Part shown: positions 39,435-47,574 of the stretch, in pieces
Numbering within the stretch: the first letter of the stretch is position 1
Layout: every line of letters starts with the position of its first letter
From: an uncultured Draconibacterium sp.
GTDB lineage: Bacteria; Bacteroidota; Bacteroidia; Bacteroidales; Prolixibacteraceae
Direction: 5' to 3'
DNA length: 53,416 nt
Assembly (NCBI RefSeq): GCF_913063105.1
Contig: NZ_CAJXYQ010000024.1
Location: 1 to 53,416 of the forward strand
Position numbers and translations under genes: made by a program
Notes under the pieces: generated by a model
Database searches by the model: none
Seen by the model: only the letters and a program-made list of their open reading frames with translations
Told to the model about the DNA's origin: nothing

Positions 39435-40172
39435 TCAAAAGAGTTGCTTGCCAAGCAGTGTTAAAATTTCGGATGCTTTCCCTTTTAAATGTATATCGGT
39501 GATAGCTGATGTAAAAATAGTTTCTTCGGGATTGATTTCAATTATTGTTGCCCCGGCCTGTTTGGCGGTACGCGGGACGTATGATGCCGGTGTTACTTCT
39601 CCGGTTGAGCCAATAATTAGGCATACTTCTGCTTTTTCGGCAGCAGCGAAGGAGCTGGAATAAGCTTCGGAAGGAATGCCTTCGCCAAAGAAAATAAAAT
39701 CAGGTTTTAACACTTCCCCATCGTTCACACAGGTAGGAGGAATTTGTGTAAAATCAATTTCGGCAGCGTGGTAAACTTTGCCACACTTCAAACATTTTAG
39801 CTTTTTCGAATTACCATGAAATTCATAAACGGTTTTACTTCCGGCCTGATAGTGAAGGTTATCGATGTTTTGAGTAACAACCGCATTCATAATACCTGAT
39901 GATTCCATTTTTGCAAGCGTAAGATGCGCTTCATTTGGTTTTGCTTCTGCAAAAAAATCATAAAATATCTCTCGAATATAAATCCAGCATTCTTCTGCAT
40001 TAGTCAGAAAATAACCCAAATCCAGCACCTCAGGGTTATATTTATTCCATAAACCATGCTCGCCTCTGAAGGGTGGAATTCCACTTTCAACAGAAATTCC
40101 GGCTCCAGTAAAAGCGATTGTTGATTTCGATTCTTTAATAATACGGGCTGCTTCTTTTATCAAAAGTTCCAT
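39435..40172 (-). CDS. Sir2-family NAD-dependent deacylase
   Basis: NAD+-dependent protein deacylase of 245 residues. Rossmann motifs: FTGAGISVESGIPPFRG (22-37), TQNIDNLH (100-107) and the catalytic His in EFHGN (H119). The structural zinc site has C127, C130 and C148 but Asp151 where the fourth Cys normally stands, an atypical ligand. IGSTGEVTPAS and the GEG loop complete the fold. Head-to-head with mnmE with only about 60 nt between the starts. Cellular targets unknown. Confidence 0.88.
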   Translation of the reverse strand: MELLIKEAARIIKESKSTIAFTGAGISVESGIPPFRGEHGLWNKYNPEVLDLGYFLTNAEECWIYIREIFYDFFAEAKPNEAHLTLAKMESSGIMNAVVTQNIDNLHYQAGSKTVYEFHGNSKKLKCLKCGKVYHAAEIDFTQIPPTCVNDGEVLKPDFIFFGEGIPSEAYSSSFAAAEKAEVCLIIGSTGEVTPASYVPRTAKQAGATIIEINPEETIFTSAITDIHLKGKASEILTLLGKQLF

Positions 40173-40205
40173 TTTATGTTTTTAGATGGAATTAAATTAA
40201 TGAAT

Positions 40206-40213
40206 TATCTTTG
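40206..40213 (+). promoter_or_regulatory. -7 box setting the mnmE start
   Basis: TATCTTTG matches TAnnTTTG. It lies downstream of the longer-frame start (40176) and 19 nt before the ATG at 40233. Confidence 0.55.
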
Positions 40214-40232
40214 TCCACACAAATTATTTCAG

Positions 40233-41630
40233 ATGCATGATCAATCAACAATTTGCGCTATATCAACCTCTCCCGGCGTTGGAGCCATTGCAGTAATTCG
40301 ACTGTCGGGAAATGAGGCGATTTCTATTGCCGACAAGGTCTTTCAAAGTCCGGTAGAAGGAAAAAAACTTAGCAACCAGTCTGCCAATTCGATACACTTT
40401 GGCAAAATTATTTATAAAAACGAAATTATTGACGAGGTTGTTGTTGCCTTATTTAAAGCACCTCACTCGTTTACCGGCGAAGATATTGTTGAAATTTCTT
40501 GTCACGGCTCAACTTATATTCAACAAAAAATACTGGAAGTGCTTGTTGAAAACGGTGCCAGATTAGCATTGCCTGGAGAGTTTACGCAACGCGCTTTTTT
40601 AAACGGTAAAATGGATTTATCGCAAGCAGAAGCTGTTGCCGATTTAATTGCTTCGTCGAGTGCCGCTGCACACAAACTGGCCATTAACCAGATGCGTGGT
40701 GGTTTTTCGAAAGAAATTGGTGCTTTGCGCGACCAACTTTTGCATTTTACTGCGATGGTGGAACTGGAATTGGATTTTAGTGAAGAAGATGTGGAATTTG
40801 CCGACCGAACCGAATTGCGTAACCTTACAGAAAGAATTGAAAGCTTATTAAAAAAACTAAAAGATTCGTTTCAGTTGGGAAATGCCATAAAAAATGGTAT
40901 TCCGGTGGCCATTGTTGGTGAAACCAATGTGGGTAAATCTACGCTGCTAAATGCGCTTTTAAACGAAGACAAAGCGATTGTTTCCGATATTCATGGTACT
41001 ACCCGAGATGTAATTGAAGACGTGGTAAATATTCACGGAACTGCATTTCGTTTTTTCGACACTGCAGGTATTCGCGAAACCACTGATCATATTGAAACAC
41101 TTGGCATTGAACGAAGCTACAGCAAGCTTGAACAAGCTTCCGTTGTTTTGTTGGTGGTTGACACCCACAATCCTTATTTGCTTGTTGAAAGCCGGATTCA
41201 GAAAATTAGAAAACGTATTGAGCCAAGTCAAACACTAATTATTGTTGCCAACAAAATAGATAACGGATTGCCTGAAACCATTCAACAACTGGAGGTTTTA
41301 GAATTAACCGACAACGAAAAAATGGTGTTTATTGCTGCCAGGCAAAAAGAAAATATGGATGAATTAATTGACTTTATGATTCATTCAATAAACATTGAGG
41401 CAGCCGACCAGCAAGATGTTATTGTTACCAATGCCCGCCACTACGAAATACTAAAAAATGCCCATGAAGCAATCTTGCGCGTACTAAACGGGCTCGATAT
41501 GCAAATTACCGGTGACTTTTTGGCGCAAGACATTCGGGAGTGTTTGCACTACTTATCAGAAATTACCGGAGAAGTTGGCACAGAAGAAGTTTTGGGGCAC
41601 ATTTTTAAGAATTTCTGTATCGGAAAGTAA
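40233..41630 (+). CDS. mnmE: tRNA modification GTPase MnmE (TrmE)
   Basis: GTPase that with MnmG places the carboxymethylaminomethyl group on wobble uridine 34 of certain tRNAs. The 465-residue protein has the N-terminal formyl-THF-binding fold beginning DQSTICAISTSPGVGAIAVIRLSG, a helical domain, and an inserted G domain with G1 GETNVGKST, the GTT-containing switch (HGTTRD), DTAGIR and NKID; the C-terminal FCIGK ends with the invariant cysteine. Start fixed at ATG 40233 by family alignment and by the -7 box at 40206, which sits inside the longer frame. Confidence 0.96.
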   Translation: MHDQSTICAISTSPGVGAIAVIRLSGNEAISIADKVFQSPVEGKKLSNQSANSIHFGKIIYKNEIIDEVVVALFKAPHSFTGEDIVEISCHGSTYIQQKILEVLVENGARLALPGEFTQRAFLNGKMDLSQAEAVADLIASSSAAAHKLAINQMRGGFSKEIGALRDQLLHFTAMVELELDFSEEDVEFADRTELRNLTERIESLLKKLKDSFQLGNAIKNGIPVAIVGETNVGKSTLLNALLNEDKAIVSDIHGTTRDVIEDVVNIHGTAFRFFDTAGIRETTDHIETLGIERSYSKLEQASVVLLVVDTHNPYLLVESRIQKIRKRIEPSQTLIIVANKIDNGLPETIQQLEVLELTDNEKMVFIAARQKENMDELIDFMIHSINIEAADQQDVIVTNARHYEILKNAHEAILRVLNGLDMQITGDFLAQDIRECLHYLSEITGEVGTEEVLGHIFKNFCIGK

Positions 41631-41655
41631 ATAATATTGAAAAGCGGCATAAAAA

Positions 41656-41676
41656 AAGCCTGAAAAAATCAGGCTT
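41656..41676 (-). terminator. Terminator of the redox operon
   Basis: AAGCCTGA pairs with TCAGGCTT (41656-41663 with 41669-41676). The T tract follows on the minus strand only, so this ends the operon whose last gene stops at 41884, with a 3' tail of about 210 nt. Confidence 0.6.
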
Positions 41677-41883
41677 GTAAATACAGTCATTGAAAGCGAC
41701 TCTATATGATTTTGATTTTGTGTTCTAACTCTATTTCAAAAGTAGAAGAATTATAGATAGCCGGGTAAATTCTGTGGCCTAAACAAGGCGTTTAAAAAGT
41801 TGGAAGATTTAGTCTGAAATACTGAAACGTGCTAAGCAACTTCGGCAAAAACCTAAGAAAAATACTTAAATCTCCCACAAGAA

Positions 41884-42306
41884 CTAACCAGCCATCACCG
41901 TCTCAACCTGCTTTAGGATTGCACGTTTTGTTTTAACCCCAACAATTCTGCCGGCTTCTTTTCCATCTTTCAAAATCAACATGGTTGGAATATTGCGTAC
42001 CTTAAATTTTTGTGCCAGTTGCTGATTGTGATCAACATTAATCTTTGCTACCATAAAATTGGTTTGGCTATCAGCGATATCATTTAAAGTTGGAGCAACT
42101 ATTTTACATGGGCCACACCAGGGGGCCCAAAAATCAACCAGCACCACTCCCCTTTTTGTAGCGGCTTTAAAATTTTTGTTGTTTAGTACTTTAATTCTTT
42201 TGCTGTTGGCCACCGGTTTGGCATTTTTCATACGGAAATAATTTACCGTAATTAATCCAATCAATACAGCAACAACAGCAACAATTACAATTAACGTTGT
42301 AGACAT
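41884..42306 (-). CDS. Membrane-tethered thioredoxin
   Basis: Thioredoxin-fold protein of 140 residues with one N-terminal membrane helix (about 4-24, TLIVIVAVVAVLIGLITV) and a normal WCGPC (W63, C64, C67) with the cis-Pro in RNIPTM. Positive residues directly after the helix suggest the domain faces the cytoplasm (inference). Membrane tethering is unusual for plain thioredoxin. Last gene of the operon, 5 nt after osmC. Confidence 0.88.
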   Translation of the reverse strand: MSTTLIVIVAVVAVLIGLITVNYFRMKNAKPVANSKRIKVLNNKNFKAATKRGVVLVDFWAPWCGPCKIVAPTLNDIADSQTNFMVAKINVDHNQQLAQKFKVRNIPTMLILKDGKEAGRIVGVKTKRAILKQVETVMAG

Positions 42307-42311
42307 AGTTT

Positions 42312-42731
42312 TTAATCCAAAATTTTAATTTCAGAAGTAAGCTCAATTACTTTTTTATACATAGCACTTACCCCACAATACCTTTCTTCCGACAAACTAA
42401 CGGCTTTTTTCAGTTTCTCCAATGGAAGGTCACTACCTTTAAATTCATAAATAACATTCATTTTAAAGTATTGCTTTGGATGTTCGTCTGTTAAATCGCC
42501 ACTTACAATAACATTAAAATCGTCCACTTCAACACGCATTTTTCGTAAAATGGATATTACATCCATGCCAGTGCATCCGGCCAAGGCGGTGAGCATTAAC
42601 GGCTTAGGTCGGGGTCCCCGGTTCTCTCCTCCAACTTCTTCGGTCGCATCAAGCATAAGTTTGTGCCCGTTTACTTCGGCCTCAAAAGCCATGTTCTCTT
42701 TCCAGCTAACTTTTATTTCGTTTGTTGCCAT
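42312..42731 (-). CDS. OsmC family protein
   Basis: Thiol-dependent peroxidase-fold protein of 139 residues. Both redox cysteines of the OsmC/Ohr fold are present: C53 in AGCTGMD and C119 in RYCGVSAM. These enzymes reduce organic hydroperoxides; close variants act on other electrophiles. ATG 42731 (MATNEIKVSW) replaces a longer TTG frame. It lies between two thioredoxin-fold genes, so a dithiol donor is encoded next door. Confidence 0.85.
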   Translation of the reverse strand: MATNEIKVSWKENMAFEAEVNGHKLMLDATEEVGGENRGPRPKPLMLTALAGCTGMDVISILRKMRVEVDDFNVIVSGDLTDEHPKQYFKMNVIYEFKGSDLPLEKLKKAVSLSEERYCGVSAMYKKVIELTSEIKILD

Positions 42732-42766
42732 TACTTTATTATTGTTTTTGTACAAATTGTGCTGTT

Positions 42767-43117
42767 TTACTTTCCAAATTGCTCATCAAGTATTTCGGTA
42801 ACCTGTTCCATGGTTTGAATACTTGTTGTAGCTTTCGCCACTTGTCCTTTTTTATAATACATGGTGAAAGGTAAACCCATAAAACCTGCGCATTCAGGGG
42901 CATTTCTAATTGGAGCAGCTTCAGGGTTATCAAAAGCCATAACCATAAATTTTACATTACTTCGTTCGCGCTCCAAACGTTCCATAATATTATAAACCGG
43001 AAAACACATGGGTCCCATACGTCCACAGCATACCATTACGTTTTCATTCTCTGCCAATACTTTTTCCAGCTCACTTGCCGATTCAATTTCAGGTAAACCT
43101 GTTCTTAATAATTTCAT
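42767..43117 (-). CDS. Thioredoxin-like protein with CCG-x5-C motif
   Basis: Small thioredoxin-like protein of 116 residues. The usual WCGPC is replaced by C30-C31-G-R-M-G-P-M-C38, and the later PFTMYYKKG matches the cis-Pro turn. This CCG form recurs in Bacteroidota, but I know of no established function. It lies in an operon between a NifX-like gene and osmC, so it is probably the specific reductant or persulfide carrier of the set (inference). Confidence 0.75.
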   Translation of the reverse strand: MKLLRTGLPEIESASELEKVLAENENVMVCCGRMGPMCFPVYNIMERLERERSNVKFMVMAFDNPEAAPIRNAPECAGFMGLPFTMYYKKGQVAKATTSIQTMEQVTEILDEQFGK

Positions 43118-43128
43118 TTTTGTACTAT

Positions 43129-43473
43129 TTATTCTGTTATTTGTTTAATAATATTTTTATCAGATTCCAGCTTCCCGCAGCGGTAAGCCTCAATTATTTC
43201 AGTTGGTTTTTGAAGAGGCACTCCAATAAAAAGGTTCAATTTTATTGATGCAAAAAAATGAACCAAATCCCTGGTTGTCCGGTGAATAATCAGGTCGGTT
43301 ATTTTTGTTTGTTTTACCCAAACCAGCATTTTTTCCTTATTATTAAAATCCGGCGCTTCAACAATTTTAAAGTCTTGCGGAGAATTTTCAATATTGCAAA
43401 CAAGCATGTGCGAACACCGACACAGCTGCGGCGTTATTTCGTTGTTCGCGATTGGTATTGCAATGTTTCTCAT
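43129..43473 (-). CDS. NifX/NifB-like dinitrogenase cofactor-binding domain protein
   Basis: Protein of 114 residues with the RNase-H-like fold of NifX/NifY and NifB C-terminal domains, opening RNIAIPIANNEITPQLCRCSHMLV. There are no nif genes around, and residues are too few for a NifB enzyme, so metal-cluster or thiol binding outside nitrogen fixation is more likely. First gene of the four-gene redox operon; its leader holds the inverted repeat at 43492-43519. Confidence 0.7.
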   Translation of the reverse strand: MRNIAIPIANNEITPQLCRCSHMLVCNIENSPQDFKIVEAPDFNNKEKMLVWVKQTKITDLIIHRTTRDLVHFFASIKLNLFIGVPLQKPTEIIEAYRCGKLESDKNIIKQITE

Positions 43474-43491
43474 CTTTTTTATTGAAAAAAA

Positions 43492-43519
43492 CAGAGTAAC
43501 AAAAAATATTGTTACCCTG
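43492..43519. promoter_or_regulatory. Near-perfect inverted repeat in the redox-operon leader
   Basis: Arms CAGAGTAACA and TGTTACCCTG match in 9 of 10 positions across an 8-nt AT spacer. The GTAACA/TGTTAC core suits a Crp/Fnr-family dimer. It lies about 55-80 nt downstream of the predicted start of the operon and about 20 nt before the first codon. Confidence 0.55.
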
Positions 43520-43579
43520 AAATTTATTCCCCTTTCTCTTCAATTAATCTCAATCTAAATCACTTTAAAATCAATACTT

Positions 43580-43611
43580 CAAAGTTATTCGGGAATACGA
43601 AAAACAACAAA
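43580..43611 (-). promoter_or_regulatory. Promoter of the redox operon
   Basis: Minus strand: TTTG (43611-43608), 20-nt spacer, TAACTTTG (43587-43580). Both halves fit the Bacteroidota consensus; predicted leader is about 100 nt. Confidence 0.6.
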
Positions 43612-43706
43612 TTTTTACGGTTTAACTATGCCAAGATTCGGTCTGAATTTTGACAGTTTTTTAGCAATGATTTAATAGTATTTAATGATGAAAACGGGCA
43701 TAAAGA

Positions 43707-43736
43707 TTGAATTTTTATAATTCTTATGTAAATTTG
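43707..43736 (+). promoter_or_regulatory. Promoter of the Crp/Fnr gene
   Basis: TTG (43707-43709), 19-nt spacer, TAAATTTG (43729-43736). The TTG that looks like an early start codon is the -33 element. Confidence 0.6.
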
Positions 43737-43760
43737 AAATACATTTTAGTAAAAGATAAT

Positions 43761-44396
43761 TTGAGCGAAGAATTTAAAAATATAATCAACACTGATGCCT
43801 ACAAAACCCGCGTTGAATATTTAAAAGGAGAAACCATATTTAAACAGGGAGCTTTTGCGCCCTATGTGCTTTATGTTGTTGAGGGTTTGGCAAAGGTTTT
43901 TCTGCAAACCGGAATTGATAAGAACATCAACATCAGCGTTGTATCAAAAGGCGAATTTTTGGCATTCTCATCAGTGTTTGGCGAACCGGTGCATACCTAT
44001 TCTGCCCAGGCAATTACAAATTCAAAAATATGCATGATTGAGAAAGAAAGCTTTCAAAGAATTCTTTTAAACAATCCTGAATTTGCACTGAATATAACTT
44101 CGCAGAATTACCGAACCGAAAAACATTTACTGGAGATAATTAGAAATCTTTCGTATAAGCAAATGCGCGGAAAATTGGCATCTGCACTAATTTATTTGTG
44201 CCAGCCAGATTTTTTGCAACAAAACATTTTCGATTTTCTTACCCGGCAAGACATTGCCGATTTTGCCGCGATTTCAACCGAAAGCGCTATTAAATTTTTA
44301 AAAGAGTTTGAAAAGGAAAAGCTGCTTACTCTTGATGGTAAAAAAGTAATCATTCGTGATTTTTCACAGCTTGAAAACATCAGCAAAAGCGGCTAA
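43761..44396 (+). CDS. Crp/Fnr family transcription regulator
   Basis: Cyclic-nucleotide-binding-fold regulator of about 211 residues. N-terminal cNMP_binding domain with KGETIFKQGAFAPYVLYVVEGLAKVF, a long dimer helix, then a winged helix with FLTRQDIADFAAISTESAIKFLKEFE. There is no N-terminal Fnr cysteine cluster, so it is not an oxygen-labile Fnr by sequence. The longest frame begins at TTG 43707, but that TTG is the -33 element, so the TTG at 43761 (19 nt after the predicted start site) is preferred, with moderate confidence. Divergent from the redox operon, which it may control. Confidence 0.8.
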   Translation: MSEEFKNIINTDAYKTRVEYLKGETIFKQGAFAPYVLYVVEGLAKVFLQTGIDKNINISVVSKGEFLAFSSVFGEPVHTYSAQAITNSKICMIEKESFQRILLNNPEFALNITSQNYRTEKHLLEIIRNLSYKQMRGKLASALIYLCQPDFLQQNIFDFLTRQDIADFAAISTESAIKFLKEFEKEKLLTLDGKKVIIRDFSQLENISKSG

Positions 44397-44463
44397 TTTG
44401 TGTTCGTATAAATAGAATATAATTGCTAAACAAGCCAACCAGCCCCTCCCCATTACTCCGATT

Positions 44464-44838
44464 TTAAATAAACAATTCGTTTAATGCACCAAAATAATCT
44501 TCATCCCAACCTTCCGAAATGTTGTCAAATGCTTCTTCCGGAATATTCGTCTGATGCAACTCAACACTTGTTCCTTTCTTATGTTCGTGCAATTTTATGG
44601 TTACAACCGAATCCTCTTCTTCACCAAAATACCAGTGCTGAACAATTTTTTTATTGGGTTCAAATTCAATATTCTTGCCCGAAATACTTCCTCCCCAAAG
44701 CGAAAAATCGCTATTTGGTTCGAGCGACATAAGAGCTGTTTCGCCGGTCCATATTTCAAGCATTTTTTGGTTTGTGAGGGCATTGTATACGTCCTTCGGG
44801 TCGGCTTTTATTGTGTAATAGCGTTTAAGTTGTTTCAT
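44464..44838 (-). CDS. SRPBCC (AHSA1-like) domain protein
   Basis: Small protein of 124 residues with the START/Bet v 1-like fold: KRYYTIKADPKDVYNALTN near the start, IEFEPNKKIVQHWYF, and the closing helix EGWDEDYFGALNELF. Ligand-binding or Hsp90-cofactor-like, no enzymatic claim possible. Start placed at ATG 44838 because a TAnnTTTG box (44857-44864) covers the upstream TTG. Convergent with crp. Confidence 0.8.
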   Translation of the reverse strand: MKQLKRYYTIKADPKDVYNALTNQKMLEIWTGETALMSLEPNSDFSLWGGSISGKNIEFEPNKKIVQHWYFGEEEDSVVTIKLHEHKKGTSVELHQTNIPEEAFDNISEGWDEDYFGALNELFI

Positions 44839-44856
44839 CTGTAAAATGTTTTTTAT

Positions 44857-44864
44857 CAAAAATA
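44857..44864 (-). promoter_or_regulatory. -7 box for the SRPBCC gene
   Basis: TATTTTTG on the minus strand, about 18 nt before the ATG at 44838. Confidence 0.5.
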
Positions 44865-44915
44865 GGTTTTTCTTTTTACAAGTAAGAAAAACGGCCTCAA
44901 CTTCGCTCCAATTTT

Positions 44916-46907
44916 TTACCGAATGCGGTGGGTGCGCATTACCTTCTTGTTTATTTTGTATGAAAATCCAATGGTAAAAAACTCTTTTACCTGTAGTTTA
45001 GGCTCTTTTTCACCTGTTGGGTTGCCATCGTTATCATATACCGGGAAAGTAACATCGTCGTCGTATATAAAATGAAACATCAGACGTAAATCGATATATG
45101 AATTAAGCTGCATTTTGAAATTGTTTTCCCAGTTCAGGTCGAATTTTTGCAAAGGATCTTTATAGTTTATAAACATCTTGTATTTTGTTTCATACGAAAT
45201 GTTTTCGGCAATAGTGGTTTTATAACTAATTTCTGCATTTAACCCCGGTTCCCAAAATGCTTTTCGTCCTTCGTTAATACCATAATCTACAGGATCAATC
45301 AGGGAAGTATCGCGCACATAAATATTTTTTAGGGTTAGCGGCGATAAAAATACCGACAACCTTTTATGCGGTTTATAATCTAACCCCAGTTTTACGTAGG
45401 TTTTTGATGGCGCCATAAAGGCTGAAAGTGGATCGGGGTTATCAGATTTTGGATAATCGTAGCCCCTAAACAGCTGAGTATTAAAGTTAAGCTCGGCACT
45501 GTAATACCATTTTTTAAAGGCACTTACTCCGTAACGCGATGTAATTTCAAATTTATCATCATTCTTTTGCAATTCCGAATCTTCGCCACCCGGTTTAATC
45601 CAACCGTTTCTAAACTCTGCTGAATTTTCCCATTTCACTTTACCGTCTTTTCGCGAATAGTTGGCAAAGCCTTTTAAAACCATCAGGGTCGAAAGAGAAC
45701 TTTTTCCTCCCTTTTTCCAATTGTCAGTATATGTTTGTGTTAAACCAATATTCCCATCGCCGCCAATATTCCAGGGGGTTTCAAGTTCGTAGCTTTTCCC
45801 AACCGTTGTAAATTTGTTATAGTTCGGTTTTAAGCTCTCAAAATCAAAATCTTTGGTTTGTTTTTCTTTAAATCGCGAAAAAGTTACACCATCATCAATC
45901 AGCATCTGTACGGTTCGTTTGTCGGTATTTTTTATCATTACCGCCAACGAATCGTTCTGCTGATTTTTAAGCCAAATTCTCGAATACCGTTCAGTACCGT
46001 TTTGCAAAAGCAACTGCTCTTTTTCACCTTTCAAATTTGTTAGTGTCAGTTGGGTTGTATCGATAAAGTCGGCATAATCCATTAGTACATTTAATACTGC
46101 TTTTATCGAATCGTTTACCTGGGCCACAACACTATCATTATATTCTTTTAATACGTGGTAATTATTCAGGCGTACTTCGTCGGTGTATGTTTTTATACGG
46201 TACTGCAGGTCTTCTTTATATTTCTGAATTCTGTAATTGCTTACAACCTTGTTAATATGATCGGCTTTTACCGAATCGTTATAAAACAATCGTTTTTGCT
46301 CCACATAAACTCGGCGCAAACTATCGGTTTTTACCAGCTTATTAAATAAATCCGTCGAATTTAACACCGAATCAGGTATTACTTCCGGTATATCAAGCGA
46401 ATCGGGGAAAGTATACACTGAATCAGCGAAAAGTTTCATCCCTTTTCCTTCAGGTATTTGCACTATTTCTTGTTCAGCTGCAATAATAACATCGGCCGGA
46501 ACACTAATTTCTTCGGGTTTAACACTGGCTTCATAAACCGATTTAATAATCTTAATTTCCTGGTTTAAGGCATCGTTCGATATATATCCAGGCACACTCA
46601 GGCTATCGTCAACATTCTCTGGCAAACGTGTTACATAATAACCATCAACACGCTGGGTATCATTCAGGTTTTTTATAATTGCGTTAATGGGCTGATCTTC
46701 TACGAAATGTAAGAGCGCTTCCACATCAGTGCCTACTTCGGATTTCACAATATGCCAGTTTTTATCTTCAAGAAAATAACTCCGCAGCATTTTAATATTG
46801 TGTAGCAACAGTTCATCTTTTCCGGGATTGTCCTGTGCCCAGCTTAGATTTGAAGATCCAATAAAAAATAGTATGAATAAAATGAATTTCCCTTTTCCTG
46901 AGAACAT
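44916..46907 (-). CDS. DUF3078-containing outer-membrane protein
   Basis: Envelope protein of about 663 residues with a signal peptide (FILFILFFIGSSNLSWAQ). A long, Asp/Ser-rich N-terminal half of unknown fold precedes a C-terminal beta-barrel-like DUF3078 region with TPWNIGGDGNIGLTQTYTDNWKKGG and alternating strands ending in FTIGFSYKINKKVMR. The longer frame (to 47066) overlaps the CYTH gene and crosses a TAnnTTTG box at 46938-46945, so the start at 46907 is preferred. Function unknown. Confidence 0.75.
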   Translation of the reverse strand: MFSGKGKFILFILFFIGSSNLSWAQDNPGKDELLLHNIKMLRSYFLEDKNWHIVKSEVGTDVEALLHFVEDQPINAIIKNLNDTQRVDGYYVTRLPENVDDSLSVPGYISNDALNQEIKIIKSVYEASVKPEEISVPADVIIAAEQEIVQIPEGKGMKLFADSVYTFPDSLDIPEVIPDSVLNSTDLFNKLVKTDSLRRVYVEQKRLFYNDSVKADHINKVVSNYRIQKYKEDLQYRIKTYTDEVRLNNYHVLKEYNDSVVAQVNDSIKAVLNVLMDYADFIDTTQLTLTNLKGEKEQLLLQNGTERYSRIWLKNQQNDSLAVMIKNTDKRTVQMLIDDGVTFSRFKEKQTKDFDFESLKPNYNKFTTVGKSYELETPWNIGGDGNIGLTQTYTDNWKKGGKSSLSTLMVLKGFANYSRKDGKVKWENSAEFRNGWIKPGGEDSELQKNDDKFEITSRYGVSAFKKWYYSAELNFNTQLFRGYDYPKSDNPDPLSAFMAPSKTYVKLGLDYKPHKRLSVFLSPLTLKNIYVRDTSLIDPVDYGINEGRKAFWEPGLNAEISYKTTIAENISYETKYKMFINYKDPLQKFDLNWENNFKMQLNSYIDLRLMFHFIYDDDVTFPVYDNDGNPTGEKEPKLQVKEFFTIGFSYKINKKVMRTHRIR

Positions 46908-46937
46908 AAACTTGTTTTTTAGCTTTCGAATAGAACG

Positions 46938-46945
46938 CAAAAATA
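46938..46945 (-). promoter_or_regulatory. Candidate -7 box for the DUF3078 gene
   Basis: TATTTTTG on the minus strand, about 30 nt before the chosen ATG. Confidence 0.5.
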
Positions 46946-47032
46946 ATACCATTGTTATATCTGCTTGTACTTTAAATTGCCTAACAATTAACAGTTGGCT
47001 TTTAATATCTTGATGCACAAAATTTTGGTTTC

Positions 47033-47491
47033 TTACCACTCGGAATATGGATGAGCTGACAACCATGCATTAAAATAACGATAATCGGCACTTACCTCTT
47101 TTGTTACCCATGGTGGCAATTCAAACTCCTCATTTTCAGCTAACAATTCCACTTCTGCCAAAACCAATCCCTGGTTACTTCCTTCAAAAACATCTATTTC
47201 CCATGTTTTCCCTTTAATCTTTTCAACGTACCTAATTTTACTTACGGGATAATCCTTACACAAACCGAGCAAAACCTCAGCATCCTGAATAGGGATTTCA
47301 TATTCCATTTCAATTCGGGAAATGCCTTCAGACTTGCCTTTTATAGTTAACCAGGCACTTTCTCCTTTAATCCGAACCCGCACTACCCTTTCTTTATCCG
47401 TCGACAAATAACCTTGAATAATTTTCACACCTCCGTACGTAGGTTTCCATATACTGGTGTCTATTAGAAATTTTCGTTCAATCTCTATCAT
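47033..47491 (-). CDS. CYTH domain protein (triphosphate tunnel metalloenzyme)
   Basis: Tunnel-fold enzyme of 152 residues. The catalytic ExExK is E3-I-E5-R-K7, and repeated charged strands (RVRVRIKG, WLTIKGKS, EYEIPI, YVEKIKG, WEIDVFEG, LAEVEL) supply the tunnel. Homologues hydrolyse tripolyphosphate or other triphosphates; the specific substrate is unknown. Own promoter box at 47529-47536, head-to-head with the HD-domain gene. Confidence 0.88.
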   Translation of the reverse strand: MIEIERKFLIDTSIWKPTYGGVKIIQGYLSTDKERVVRVRIKGESAWLTIKGKSEGISRIEMEYEIPIQDAEVLLGLCKDYPVSKIRYVEKIKGKTWEIDVFEGSNQGLVLAEVELLAENEEFELPPWVTKEVSADYRYFNAWLSAHPYSEW

Positions 47492-47528
47492 CAGAAATAG
47501 TTTAGTTGTTTCGATTAAAAATATCTCG

Positions 47529-47536
47529 CAAATTTA
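47529..47536 (-). promoter_or_regulatory. Candidate -7 box for the CYTH gene
   Basis: TAAATTTG on the minus strand, leader about 32 nt. Confidence 0.45.
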
Positions 47537-47574
47537 TCACTATTTTTAATGCAACGATTAAAAACCAAACGAAT

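Noticed and set aside
43129..43473. NifX-like gene as evidence of nitrogen fixation
   Set aside because: No nifHDK, nifB or other nif gene is in the window; single NifX-like domains occur widely without nitrogen fixation.
43707..43760. N-terminal 18 codons of the longest Crp/Fnr frame
   Set aside because: They overlap a well-spaced -33/-7 promoter and do not resemble the family.
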